Part shown: positions 52,757 to 61,019 of the stretch, one piece after another
Position numbering within the stretch: position 1 is the stretch's first letter
Layout: each line of letters opens with the position of its first letter
Source of the DNA: JANJUB01 sp964586225
Lineage (GTDB): Bacteria; Armatimonadota; Fimbriimonadia; Fimbriimonadales; Fimbriimonadaceae
Assembly (NCBI GenBank): GCA_964586225.1
Contig: CAZPHD010000009.1
Coordinates: forward strand, 1 to 64,000
Direction of reading: 5' to 3'
DNA length: 64,000 bases
The notes under the pieces: generated by a model
What the model was told of the DNA's origin: nothing
Seen by the model: the letters and a program-made list of their open reading frames with translations, nothing else
The model's database searches: none
Made by a program: the position numbers and the translations under genes

Positions 52757-53986
52757 ATGCGTGCAGGTGGGGGAGTGTCGGGCACCTCGAAAACGCTGGC
52801 GATCATCGTCGCGGCGCTTGGCTATTTCGTCGATGTCTTCGATATCTGGTTGTTCTCGTCGGTCAGGAAAGCGAGCCTCGAGTCGCTCGGCCTGAGCCCC
52901 GAGCAGGTCAAGTCGGTCGGCGAGGCGCTGCTCAATTGGCAGATGGGCGGGTTCATTCTGGGGGCGCTCCTGTTTGGCGTCATCGCCGATCGGCGGGGGC
53001 GGCTCGCAGTGCTGTTCGGATCCATCCTCACCTACTCGCTCGCCAACATTGCCAACGGATTCGTCATCGATGTGAATCAATATGCGGCCTGTCGGTTTGT
53101 CGCGGGCATCGGGCTGGCGGGCGAGCTCGGGGCGGGCATCGCGCTCGTGTCCGAGCTGGTTTCGACGGCGAGGCGCGGATGGGCGACAACGTTTGTGGCG
53201 ACCGTCGGCGTGTCGGGCTCGATCGCGGCACCGCTGCTCGCGAAGGCGGTCGACTGGCGGACGGCGTACTTCATCGGCGGCGGCATGGGCTTGCTGCTGT
53301 TGCTCATGCGCATCGGCGTGTTCGAGTCGGGAATCTTCGAGCAAGTGAAGTCGCGCGACGACGTGAAGCGCGGCGATCTGCGGCTGCTCTTCGGCTCGGG
53401 CGAGCGGCTCAAGCGATACGTCGCCGCAACGCTCAGCGGCGCGCCCGTGTGGTTCTTCGCCGGGCTCATGATGACGTTTTCGCCCGAAGTGCAGACCGCG
53501 CTCGGCATCCCGAATCCGAAATCCGCGCCCGACATCATTGCGATCGCCGCGCTCGGCTTGTGCATCGGCGATCTGATCTTCGGCGCGCTCAGCCAGATGC
53601 TCCGGAGCCGGCGCAAGGCGTTTTGGGTGGCCTATGTATGGATCGCAATTGCGGTCGGGTCGATCTTCTTGTGGGTTCGGACGGCGGACGCGTTCTTCTG
53701 GATGATGTTCTTCGGCGGGCTGGGCGCCGGATTCTGGGCGGTGTTCGTGACGACATCCGGGGAAGTGTTTGGCACCAACTTGCGGGGGACGGTTGCGACG
53801 ACGGCACCGAGCTTTGTGCGCGGCATGGTGATTCCCATGACGCTGGGCAAGCGCGCCCTCGAACCTGCACTGGGGGCCATTGGCGCCATCGCGGCCATCG
53901 GCGGGATCGTGCTGGTGCTGGCCGCGTGGTCCGTGTGGACGCTTCCAGAAACGTTCCATCGCGACATGGACTTTGTGGAGGCTTAG
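52757..53986 (+). CDS. MFS transporter (sugar/sialate-porter-like)
   Basis: A 409-residue membrane protein with about 12 TM helices. GVIADRRGRLAVLFGS is the MFS A-motif loop between TM2 and TM3, and AACRFVAGIGLAGELGAGIALVSEL in TM4 with ELGAGIALVSE fits the sugar/metabolite:H+ symporter group. ATG 52757 is used; an in-frame TTG at 52730 is possible and would add nine residues. Substrate unknown. The 3' end runs directly into the second 21-bp array. Confidence 0.86.
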   Translation: MRAGGGVSGTSKTLAIIVAALGYFVDVFDIWLFSSVRKASLESLGLSPEQVKSVGEALLNWQMGGFILGALLFGVIADRRGRLAVLFGSILTYSLANIANGFVIDVNQYAACRFVAGIGLAGELGAGIALVSELVSTARRGWATTFVATVGVSGSIAAPLLAKAVDWRTAYFIGGGMGLLLLLMRIGVFESGIFEQVKSRDDVKRGDLRLLFGSGERLKRYVAATLSGAPVWFFAGLMMTFSPEVQTALGIPNPKSAPDIIAIAALGLCIGDLIFGALSQMLRSRRKAFWVAYVWIAIAVGSIFLWVRTADAFFWMMFFGGLGAGFWAVFVTTSGEVFGTNLRGTVATTAPSFVRGMVIPMTLGKRALEPALGAIGAIAAIGGIVLVLAAWSVWTLPETFHRDMDFVEA

Positions 53987-54020
53987 GGCGGTGCACAGTT
54001 CCATTACGACGATTGCCCGA

Positions 54021-54280
54021 CTCGCTCAGAAACCTCCCTGACTCGCTCAGAGACCTCCCTGACTCGCTCAGAAACCTCCCTGACTCGCTCAGAGACCTCC
54101 CTGACTCGCTCAGAAACCTCCCCGACTCGCTCAGAAACCTCCCCGACTCGCTCAGAAACCTCCCTGACTCGCTCAGAGCATCCACGGATTCCATCAGAAC
54201 ACCCACTAACTCGCTCGGAGCATCCACGGATTCCATCAGAACCACTAACTCGCTCAGAAACCTCCCCGACTCGCTCAGAG
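54021..54280. repeat. Second 21-bp tandem array
   Basis: Thirteen units with ctcgctcag or ttccatcag at 54021, 54042, 54063, 54084, 54105, 54126, 54147, 54168, 54189, 54210, 54231, 54249 and 54270: period 21 bp with one 18-bp step. Outer units are near-identical (gactcgctcagaaacctccc); units 54189-54231 diverge but keep TCAGA or TCGGA. It fills the space between the convergent MFS and ClpS genes. Being a multiple of three, it leaves open frames that look like heptad peptides, but no start or ribosome-binding site supports coding. Confidence 0.92.
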
Positions 54281-54303
54281 AGTGCGCGGACGGGTGTCGG
54301 CGA

Positions 54304-54633
54304 TCAGAGATCGGGCGTAGCTTCGGCGTGGATGCCGATCGTAGAGATGATCTCGGCGGCGGCCACGCAGTCGACTTCATCGCCACAGTGGACGACGGAG
54401 TGACCGAGGTGATCGATCTCCCACGTCTCGATCCAAGCTTCGTCTGGGGTGCAGTTGGTGGCGATCATAAGGATGGTGATCACCTCTTCGTAGGTGTTGG
54501 TGTCGTTGTCGTAGACGGTGACGATCCAACGTTCGCCGGTGGTTGGCGTGCTTTCGACGGGGAGCGGGGCGGCCTCGCTTTGGGCGGCCTGCGCGCGCGG
54601 ACGGTGCGGGATAGCAATCAGGAGTCGGCCCAT
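54304..54633 (-). CDS. ClpS-like adaptor, divergent paralogue
   Basis: A 109-residue protein with a variable N-terminal extension (about 35 residues) and a ClpS core: WIVTVYDNDTNTYEEVITIL and WIETWEIDHLGHSVVHCG. Compared with classical ClpS, the N-degron pocket Asn is replaced by Asp (YDNDTN) and the pocket His by Asp (EIDHLG), so binding may be altered or lost. It overlaps the upstream ClpS gene by 16 bp in another frame and is cotranscribed with it. ATG 54633 marks the start; longer in-frame upstream sequence is the shadow of the other gene. Confidence 0.8.
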   Translation of the reverse strand: MGRLLIAIPHRPRAQAAQSEAAPLPVESTPTTGERWIVTVYDNDTNTYEEVITILMIATNCTPDEAWIETWEIDHLGHSVVHCGDEVDCVAAAEIISTIGIHAEATPDL

Positions 54634-54908
54634 TCTCGTTGCACCGTTGTCCGAACGCCGATGGTGGAGATCATCGACGCGACGATTTCGCACTCCGTGC
54701 GCTCGGCGAAGTGGCAGGGCGCCTTCCCGTAGGTGTGCGCTTCCCACGCTTCGATGAACGCTTCCTCGGCGGTGCATCCGGTGGACTTCATCAGCACGCC
54801 GATGACTTCGTCGAAGGAGTTGAAGTCGTTGTTGAACAGGACGACCATCCACCGGCCGCTTCCGGCGGTGGATTCGACGACTTCGGGAAAGAGAACCGGG
54901 CGACTCAT
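54618..54908 (-). CDS. clpS: ATP-dependent Clp protease adaptor ClpS
   Basis: A 96-residue protein of normal ClpS length. WMVVLFNNDFNSFDEVIGVLMKSTGCTAEEA and AHTYGKAPCHFAERTECEI (in parts) match the ClpS core; the pocket Asn, Asp and His (FNND, HTYGKA) are kept, while the position equal to E. coli Met40 is Phe. ClpS presents N-degron substrates to ClpA or ClpC. TACAAT (54922-54917) lies 8 nt before ATG 54908, consistent with a leaderless promoter. No clpA/clpC nearby. Followed by an overlapping second ClpS-like gene. Confidence 0.9.
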   Translation of the reverse strand: MSRPVLFPEVVESTAGSGRWMVVLFNNDFNSFDEVIGVLMKSTGCTAEEAFIEAWEAHTYGKAPCHFAERTECEIVASMISTIGVRTTVQREWADS

Positions 54909-54927
54909 CTTGCTCTATTGTAATGCA

Positions 54928-57162
54928 CTAATCACCGTAGGGCACCCAAACATTTTTGACTTGGGTGCAATGTCTGAGCCAAATCTCCGTGGAAAGGTCG
55001 AGGAGCGAGGCATCTCCAGCCCAGGTTTGCTTGAGATTGGCGGCTGATCGGAGTTCGATTTCTTTGATGAGATCGGGCTCGCCGAAGCCGAACATGGCGT
55101 CGATGCCGTCGTGGTCGGCGAGGGTGGGGACGAGCTCACTGTGGAGGCCGGTGACGATATTGACGACGCCGGCGGGGATGTCGCTTGCTTCAAGGATTCG
55201 GTAGAGGTGCAGGGCAGGAAGCGGGTAGGTTTCGCTGGGGATGAGCACAACGGCGTTGCCCATACCGACGGCGGCGGCGAGGACTTTCACGAGCGTAACC
55301 GGCTCATCGGGCAGGACGGCAGCGATGACACCGATGGGCTCGTTCTGGGTGTAGGCCATGCCGCGCGCGGGGACGGCGTGGACGCGACCTTCGAACTTGT
55401 CGACCGCACCCGCGATGCGGAACACGGCATCGGCGGCTTGGGGGTCGCTGGCTTGGAGGTTTTCGGCGAGGTAGTAGAGGACTTGCGCGCGGAGGTAGGC
55501 GGTGGCCTTTTGCCATGCGGGTTGCGCGGCACGGGCGGCTTCGACGGCGTTTCGGATGTCCTTGCGGTTTCCTCGGGGGACTTCGTGACCGTCGATGGTG
55601 AGGCTGTAGCCGGAGTCGGGGCGGACTTGCTTGCCGCCGATGTACAGCTTGTGCGTTCGATCAATCGCTTGAGCAGCCACGAGGTCGTCGGCTGGCTTTA
55701 GGCGACGCGGTTCGGCTTGCCGACGCGGCTTCACATACTCATACAGCCCCTCGATGCCACCCTCGCGACCAAAGCCACTCTCGCGATAACCCCCAAAGCC
55801 CGAAGACGCGTCGAACTGGTTGGTGCAGTTGATCCACACCGTCCCCGCCTTCACCCGCGAGGCAACATCAAACGCGAGATTGAGATTCTCCGACCAGACG
55901 CTGGCGGCGAGGCCATAGACCGTGTTGTTGGCGATCTCCACCGCTTCGGCTGGCGTGCGGAAGGGCATGGCGACGAGGACGGGGCCGAAGATCTCAACTT
56001 GCGCGACCGTCGACGCCGGAGACACGTTCGTCAGCAGCGTCGGCGGATAGAACCAGCCCTCGGCGGGGCAATCTCCGCATTGATAGAGTTCCGCCCCCTC
56101 GCTCACGCCCAGCTCGACGAGTTCGGCGATCCGATCGCGCTGAATGGGAGCGACAATCGCGCCGATATCCACCGCCTTGTCGAGCGGATCTCCCACCCGA
56201 AGTGTCGACATTCGCCGCCGAATCTTCGACAAAACCACCTCGGCCACCGACTCCTGAACCAGCAACCGCGACCCCGCGCAGCACACCTGGCCTTGGTTGA
56301 ACCAAATCGCATCGACCAAACCCTCGACCGCGCCATCCAGGTCCGCATCGTCAAAGATGATGAAGGGCGACTTACCGCCGAGCTCCAGCGAGAGCTTCTT
56401 GCCCGTGCCTGCCGTAGCCTGGCGAAGGATGCGACCGACTTCTGTGCTGCCGGTGAAGGCGATCTTATCGACGTCGGGGTGCTCGACAATCGCCTGACCC
56501 GTGCGGCCGTCACCGGTCACGATGTTCACGACGCCGGGCGGTAGGCCGACTTCATCGCAGATTTCGGCGAAGAGCAAAGCCGTGAGCGGCGTGAACTCGG
56601 CGGGCTTGAGGACGACGGTGTTGCCGAGTGCAATGGCGGGGGCAATCTTCCACGCGAGCATCAACAGCGGGAAGTTCCAAGGAATGATCTGACCACACAC
56701 GCCGACCGGCTCATAGTCCGCCAGGAGCTCGGTCGCCCCCGCATGAAAGTAGAAGTGGCGGGCGACGAGGGGGATATCAAGGTCGCGGGTCTCGCGGATG
56801 GGCTTGCCATTGTTCAGCGACTCGAGGACGGCGAAGAGCCGCGAGTGCTTTTGGATGTGGCGGGCGATGGCGTAGAGGTAACGTCCGCGCTCGATGCCGG
56901 GAAGCGCCGCCCAGGTCGGTTGGGCTTGCCGCGCGGCTTGGATGGCTTGGTTGACGAGGTCGGGACTGGCTTGGCCGACGGTGGCGATGGGCTGGCCCGT
57001 ACCGGGGGAGAAGACTTCAAACTGCTCGGGGACGTCATGCCAGTTGCCGCCGATGTAGACGCCGAATCGTCGGTTCCTCGCTTCCAGCCAGGCATGGGCG
57101 AGCTTCGGATCCTCGGGCGCAGGGCCGTAGGGCAGGGTGTCGTAGAGCTCCGAGACGGTCAC
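54928..57162 (-). CDS. ALDH16-type tandem aldehyde dehydrogenase
   Basis: A 744-residue protein with two ALDH domains. The first (about 30-480) is complete: WNFPLLMLAWKIAPAIALGNTVVLKP, catalytic Glu in LELGGKSP, catalytic Cys in FNQGQVCCAGSR, and EIFGPVL. The second (about 500-744) starts LYIGGKQVRPDSGYSLTI and has EPIGVIAAVLPDEPVTLVK but ends before a Cys loop, so it is a non-catalytic half. This arrangement is the ALDH16 family, in which the second domain helps oligomerisation. It begins with GTG 57162, 5 nt after TACAAT. Confidence 0.9.
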   Translation of the reverse strand: MTVSELYDTLPYGPAPEDPKLAHAWLEARNRRFGVYIGGNWHDVPEQFEVFSPGTGQPIATVGQASPDLVNQAIQAARQAQPTWAALPGIERGRYLYAIARHIQKHSRLFAVLESLNNGKPIRETRDLDIPLVARHFYFHAGATELLADYEPVGVCGQIIPWNFPLLMLAWKIAPAIALGNTVVLKPAEFTPLTALLFAEICDEVGLPPGVVNIVTGDGRTGQAIVEHPDVDKIAFTGSTEVGRILRQATAGTGKKLSLELGGKSPFIIFDDADLDGAVEGLVDAIWFNQGQVCCAGSRLLVQESVAEVVLSKIRRRMSTLRVGDPLDKAVDIGAIVAPIQRDRIAELVELGVSEGAELYQCGDCPAEGWFYPPTLLTNVSPASTVAQVEIFGPVLVAMPFRTPAEAVEIANNTVYGLAASVWSENLNLAFDVASRVKAGTVWINCTNQFDASSGFGGYRESGFGREGGIEGLYEYVKPRRQAEPRRLKPADDLVAAQAIDRTHKLYIGGKQVRPDSGYSLTIDGHEVPRGNRKDIRNAVEAARAAQPAWQKATAYLRAQVLYYLAENLQASDPQAADAVFRIAGAVDKFEGRVHAVPARGMAYTQNEPIGVIAAVLPDEPVTLVKVLAAAVGMGNAVVLIPSETYPLPALHLYRILEASDIPAGVVNIVTGLHSELVPTLADHDGIDAMFGFGEPDLIKEIELRSAANLKQTWAGDASLLDLSTEIWLRHCTQVKNVWVPYGD

Positions 57163-57185
57163 ATCTTATTGTAGCGGGCTTGGCC

Positions 57186-59342
57186 CTAGCGAAACTCCAG
57201 CCACGTCATGCCCATCGCGGGCACCGTGACCTTCACCTTCGCCGTCGTGCCGTCAAGCCCTATCGTTCGAGCTCGCAGCCGACCACCCGCGGAGTCACCT
57301 CCCGACATGGACACTCGCCCCGCGAGCCCGGCGTAGTACAGCGGAATCTCCATCGTCTCCGACATCTCCTGCCCCGACGGGTTGTAGATCACCGCAAGCG
57401 CGGGAACGCTCGCTCCCGGCAGCACATGCACCACGCCATCTAGACGGCGACCATCCGCCCGGCGGAGGTGCACCACATCCCCCTCAAGAATCTCGCGCCG
57501 CGATTTGAACCAGTTCACCCACTCGATGACCATCGCCTTGGTCTCGGGCGCATCGTAGAGCCGTGGCCCGCGATAGCAAGACTGGGCGCCGAACCCGAGG
57601 TTGTTCAAGAGGTGCAGACGGTAGTCCGTCAGGTGCTCCTTGAGTGGCTCTATCGTCGCGGCGGGGCCGCCGCCTTGATACTCAACGAGCGGCGTCATCA
57701 TCCAGCCCATGCTCGGCGTCTTGTCCCACGTACCGTCGAAGAGGTTTTGGCGGGCGTGGATGTGTTGCTGAGCGCGGGGTAGCGACCAGTTCGATTCGCG
57801 ATATCCCATGCCCGTCTTGTTCGAGCCAGCGAGGAAGTAGTTGTCGGGGACGTTGAGGTAGATGTCGCGCTCCCGGCACCAAGCGTAGAGCTTGCGGATA
57901 CGGTCGTATTGACGCCATTGCGAGTCCTCGTAGCCGCGATGGCCAGGGTGCTCGTTTGAGGCGCAGGTATCGCCAGGGTAGCTGCCGTCGTGCTCGAGGA
58001 GGTTGAATCCGGTCTCATTGAAGAACTTCTCTAGCTTGGCGAAGTACGCCTGCCCCCACGCGCTCTCCAAGCACGGACTGCTACCAAAGATCGGTTTGGG
58101 GTTGACGACGTTGTTGAACTTGTTGATACTGCGGCTGGCGAGCAGGGAGTAGCCCCCGAGTTCTACGCCGACCTTATTGGCATATTCGCGGATGCTGCGG
58201 TACTTGGCGAGGTTGGCGTCGCTGACGTCCTCCATGTCGAGGCCGCTCCAGAAAGAGATAACGATCATCTCAAAGCCGCATTCGGCGGCCTGTTCGATCG
58301 CGGGCAGAACGATCTTCGGGTCGGTGCTCGTGAGGTGCAGCATCAACGGGTTCTGGCTGGTCCAGGGAGCCACCGTTCGGTACATACGCCGCAGGCCGAG
58401 GCTCTGGCGTTCGCGCTCCGTCGAGTCGTGGATCAGAACGAAGCTGGTGAAGGAGCGGAACGGCTCGGCTTTGCTGACCGGTACATCAGGACCGAGCGGC
58501 GGTCGCATTTCGAGGTCGCAAGGCGTCTGCATTCCGTAGTTCACCTGCGTGACGTAGGCGGGATCCGGAACCCAGTGCGCCGTCCGATTCGAGTTGTTTG
58601 TGGCCATACCGCCGAAGGAGTAGTCGCTCGTTGCGGTCACGGCGGGCAGTCGCCATGACGGGTTGAGATCGACCATGCTTTCGGCTTCGACGAGGCCGAG
58701 GACTTCAGAAGTAAACGCTTTGATCTGGACCGGTTCGCCGGTGTTCGTCACCGTGATCCACTTGGAGAAGGCGGGTAGGCCGTCGAAGAGCTCGTAGTGG
58801 ACCCCGACCTCCAGCCCCGGCCAATCGGGCGAGGCGTAGGTGAAATGGAGCGCCACCCCCTTGGGTGGCCACTGGGTGTTCGGCGTACGGCGCTTCGGCT
58901 TCCACGCCATCCGCGGTTCAGTCGGCCCTTGCGCCCATTTCAGGAGGCGGAACGCCTTCGGATCGGCGGTGAGCTGGTCGATCCACTCCGGTGTGAGATA
59001 GGCGAGGTTCGGTTGACCGGTGAGGCCGCCGACATCGACGGTCACCGCCGGTTTATTGCCACGCTGGAGCGTCAGGCGAGCTTCGGGCTTGACGGCGCGG
59101 ATCATGTCTTCGCCGGTCATGAGGTTCATGAGGCCGACGGTGGCGGCGTTGGGTTCGATCCGGAACCGGCGGGCGATCAGACCGTTACTCAGCACGAGCT
59201 CCCGCGGATCCTCAGTCCGGAGAACTTGGGCGCGAGGAGATTTGGTGGCGATGAGCCAGTCTTGCGCCGGGCGCTGAGGTTGAAACAGGGGGAGGTCAGC
59301 CGGTGTCGTCATAGCGATCAAGGCGAGAAACGCCGCAGTCAT
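57186..59342 (-). CDS. Secreted glycoside hydrolase, alpha-galactosidase-like (clan GH-D)
   Basis: A 718-residue protein with a short hydrophobic leader (MTAAFLALIAMTTPA). N-terminal beta-supersandwich (about 30-320), then a TIM barrel: FEMIVISFWSGLDMEDV, FNLLEHDGSYPGDTCASN (candidate nucleophile Asp), YLNVPDNYFLAGSNKTGMG and MMTPLVEYQGGGPAATIEP, then a C-terminal beta domain. The layout resembles GH36/GH27 enzymes, but the exact family is uncertain. TAGCAT lies 6 nt before ATG 59342. Confidence 0.72.
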   Translation of the reverse strand: MTAAFLALIAMTTPADLPLFQPQRPAQDWLIATKSPRAQVLRTEDPRELVLSNGLIARRFRIEPNAATVGLMNLMTGEDMIRAVKPEARLTLQRGNKPAVTVDVGGLTGQPNLAYLTPEWIDQLTADPKAFRLLKWAQGPTEPRMAWKPKRRTPNTQWPPKGVALHFTYASPDWPGLEVGVHYELFDGLPAFSKWITVTNTGEPVQIKAFTSEVLGLVEAESMVDLNPSWRLPAVTATSDYSFGGMATNNSNRTAHWVPDPAYVTQVNYGMQTPCDLEMRPPLGPDVPVSKAEPFRSFTSFVLIHDSTERERQSLGLRRMYRTVAPWTSQNPLMLHLTSTDPKIVLPAIEQAAECGFEMIVISFWSGLDMEDVSDANLAKYRSIREYANKVGVELGGYSLLASRSINKFNNVVNPKPIFGSSPCLESAWGQAYFAKLEKFFNETGFNLLEHDGSYPGDTCASNEHPGHRGYEDSQWRQYDRIRKLYAWCRERDIYLNVPDNYFLAGSNKTGMGYRESNWSLPRAQQHIHARQNLFDGTWDKTPSMGWMMTPLVEYQGGGPAATIEPLKEHLTDYRLHLLNNLGFGAQSCYRGPRLYDAPETKAMVIEWVNWFKSRREILEGDVVHLRRADGRRLDGVVHVLPGASVPALAVIYNPSGQEMSETMEIPLYYAGLAGRVSMSGGDSAGGRLRARTIGLDGTTAKVKVTVPAMGMTWLEFR

Positions 59343-59395
59343 AGGTCCATGCTAGCCCATGCCGCAACCTTTCGCGCTATGAAGCGTCCAAATCA

Positions 59396-59965
59396 ATGGT
59401 GAACACAATGATGCGTTTCCTTTTGGTGATGGTGGTTGGGTTGGTCTTGGCCGTGGCCGGGCTGGCTCAAGAGTACACGCCGAAAGCGGGTGAGACGGTG
59501 ATGAAGATCGCGGTCGAGGGCCGCGGCAACCTGTACATCAAGTTGTTCACGGCCGAAGCGCCGAAGACGACCTCGCACATCATGGGCCTCGTCCGGCGCA
59601 ACTTCTACGACGGCCAGCGTATCTTCCGCGTTGATCGCTCGCCGAAGCCGTTTCTGATGCAGATGGGAGCACCGGGCTCGCGGTCGAAAAGCATGGACGA
59701 CTCGTCGCTGTTGACCGAAGGCACCGGCGCGAAGATTCCATTCGAGGACTCTGGCTTCTTGCACGACCAAGTTGGGCGGGTTGGCCTGTCGGCTCAGCCG
59801 GGCGATCGCAACTCGGGCGATGCCCAGTTCCACATCATTCTGGGTCCGTCGCGGTTTTTGGATGGCAACTACACGGTCTTCGGCCAAGTCGTCGGTGGTC
59901 TCGGGTTGCTGTCGAAGATCGAAAAGGGCGACCGGATAACGTCGGTGACGCTGTTGGGCGGCTAG
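59396..59965 (+). CDS. Secreted peptidyl-prolyl isomerase (cyclophilin)
   Basis: A 189-residue cyclophilin with signal peptide (MMRFLLVMVVGLVLAVAGLAQ). Core motifs: IKLFTAEAPKTTSHIMGLVRRNFYDG, FRVDRSPKPFLMQMGAP (FLMQMG matches FMIQGG), SGDAQFHIILGPSRFLDGNYTVFGQVVGG. It assists protein folding outside the cytoplasm. ATG 59396 is the first start; ATG 59408 gives a shorter leader. Six nt after its stop begins the GspF-like gene, suggesting cotranscription. Confidence 0.9.
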   Translation: MVNTMMRFLLVMVVGLVLAVAGLAQEYTPKAGETVMKIAVEGRGNLYIKLFTAEAPKTTSHIMGLVRRNFYDGQRIFRVDRSPKPFLMQMGAPGSRSKSMDDSSLLTEGTGAKIPFEDSGFLHDQVGRVGLSAQPGDRNSGDAQFHIILGPSRFLDGNYTVFGQVVGGLGLLSKIEKGDRITSVTLLGG

Positions 59966-59971
59966 CCAACG

Positions 59972-60970
59972 ATGGCTCAGGCACTGACGGGCTTGCGCTC
60001 GGCTTGGGGATCTACGATCTCTGAACGCACCCTCGGACACTTCTTCTATAACTTAGAACGGCTGATCGCTTCCGGGACCAGTATCCCCGCGTCGCTCATC
60101 GCCGCTTCGAAGGGGCTCGACTCCGAACTGCAGACCATCTGTGAATCAGTCGAGCCGCGGTTGAGGGCCGGCGTCGCCCTCCACGAAGGGCTGACCCCGT
60201 ATCGCCTAAGGTTCCCTGAGCTCGTCTTGCCCGTTATCGAAGTTGGCGAGGTGTCCGGCACGCTCGATGACGCATGCGGTCGCCTTGCGAAGACATTCCA
60301 CGCGATCGACGGCTACCGACTTCGCTACCGAGACGTCGCCATCGAACCGATCAAGGTCATTGCCGGGGGCGTGATCTTCAAGATCATGTTCTCGATGGGA
60401 GCAAGTCCGATCCAACTGCTCATCATCGCAGGGACAACCTTCGCCGAACTCCTACTTGCCTATATCTTATTGCGGCTCATCTACAAGAACCTCTGGCGGT
60501 GGCCCAAGCTCCATCGTCTCGTCGACAAGATTCACCTTGCGATCCCGCATATTGGCGCCGTCGAGCGGAATCTTGCCACGGCGCGATGGGCGCGCTCTTT
60601 CGCCACCATGTGGCATGCAGGGGTGCCGCTCACCCGCGCCCTCGATGTCTCCTCACGATCAACGCTGAACGCTTACTATGAAGAACGGCTCCAGCAAGCC
60701 GTGCTACTCACGCGCGAAGGCAAGAGCCTCACGGAGAGTCTGGATGGCATCGAACTGACCCCGCGCCACTTGCTGCCCATGCTCAAGGTTGGCGAGGAAA
60801 CCGCGCGTTTTGGCGATGCGTTGGACCGCTATGTGGACGTCCTCGAAGAGGAAGCCCTTGTGAAAGCCCAGCAAGAGTCGACCGCCGCAATGGTGCTCGC
60901 GTATTTGATCGCTGGGCTGTGCGCACTCTTGATTGTGTTCGGAGTTAGCCTTCCCTGGCTAACAGGATAA
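59972..60970 (+). CDS. Type II secretion / type IV pilus inner-membrane protein (GspF/PilC family)
   Basis: A 332-residue protein with two T2SF domains: FYNLERLIASGTSIPASLIAASKG ... VEPRLRAGVALHEGL, then WARSFATMWHAGVPLTRALDVSS ... LTREGKSLTESLDGIELTPRHLLPMLKVGEETARFGDALD, each followed by TM helices. It lacks the extra N-terminal region of canonical PilC/GspF (about 400 residues). It would organise assembly of a pilus or pseudopilus; the pilin-like genes at 30501 and 31001 could be substrates. No GspE or peptidase gene is nearby. Confidence 0.88.
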   Translation: MAQALTGLRSAWGSTISERTLGHFFYNLERLIASGTSIPASLIAASKGLDSELQTICESVEPRLRAGVALHEGLTPYRLRFPELVLPVIEVGEVSGTLDDACGRLAKTFHAIDGYRLRYRDVAIEPIKVIAGGVIFKIMFSMGASPIQLLIIAGTTFAELLLAYILLRLIYKNLWRWPKLHRLVDKIHLAIPHIGAVERNLATARWARSFATMWHAGVPLTRALDVSSRSTLNAYYEERLQQAVLLTREGKSLTESLDGIELTPRHLLPMLKVGEETARFGDALDRYVDVLEEEALVKAQQESTAAMVLAYLIAGLCALLIVFGVSLPWLTG

Positions 60971-61019
60971 CTTCGCCGGGACGAACCCACCGGCGACCTC
61001 ATCATGTTGTCAAGCTAAT

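Noticed and set aside
52936..54732. 598-residue + strand frame through the MFS gene and the second array
   Set aside because: It overlaps the well-supported MFS frame and the ClpS genes; it is long only because the array period is a multiple of three.
54304..54852. 182-residue version of the second ClpS-like protein
   Set aside because: The first 73 residues are Arg/His-rich shadow of the other clpS gene; ATG 54633 starts the real one.
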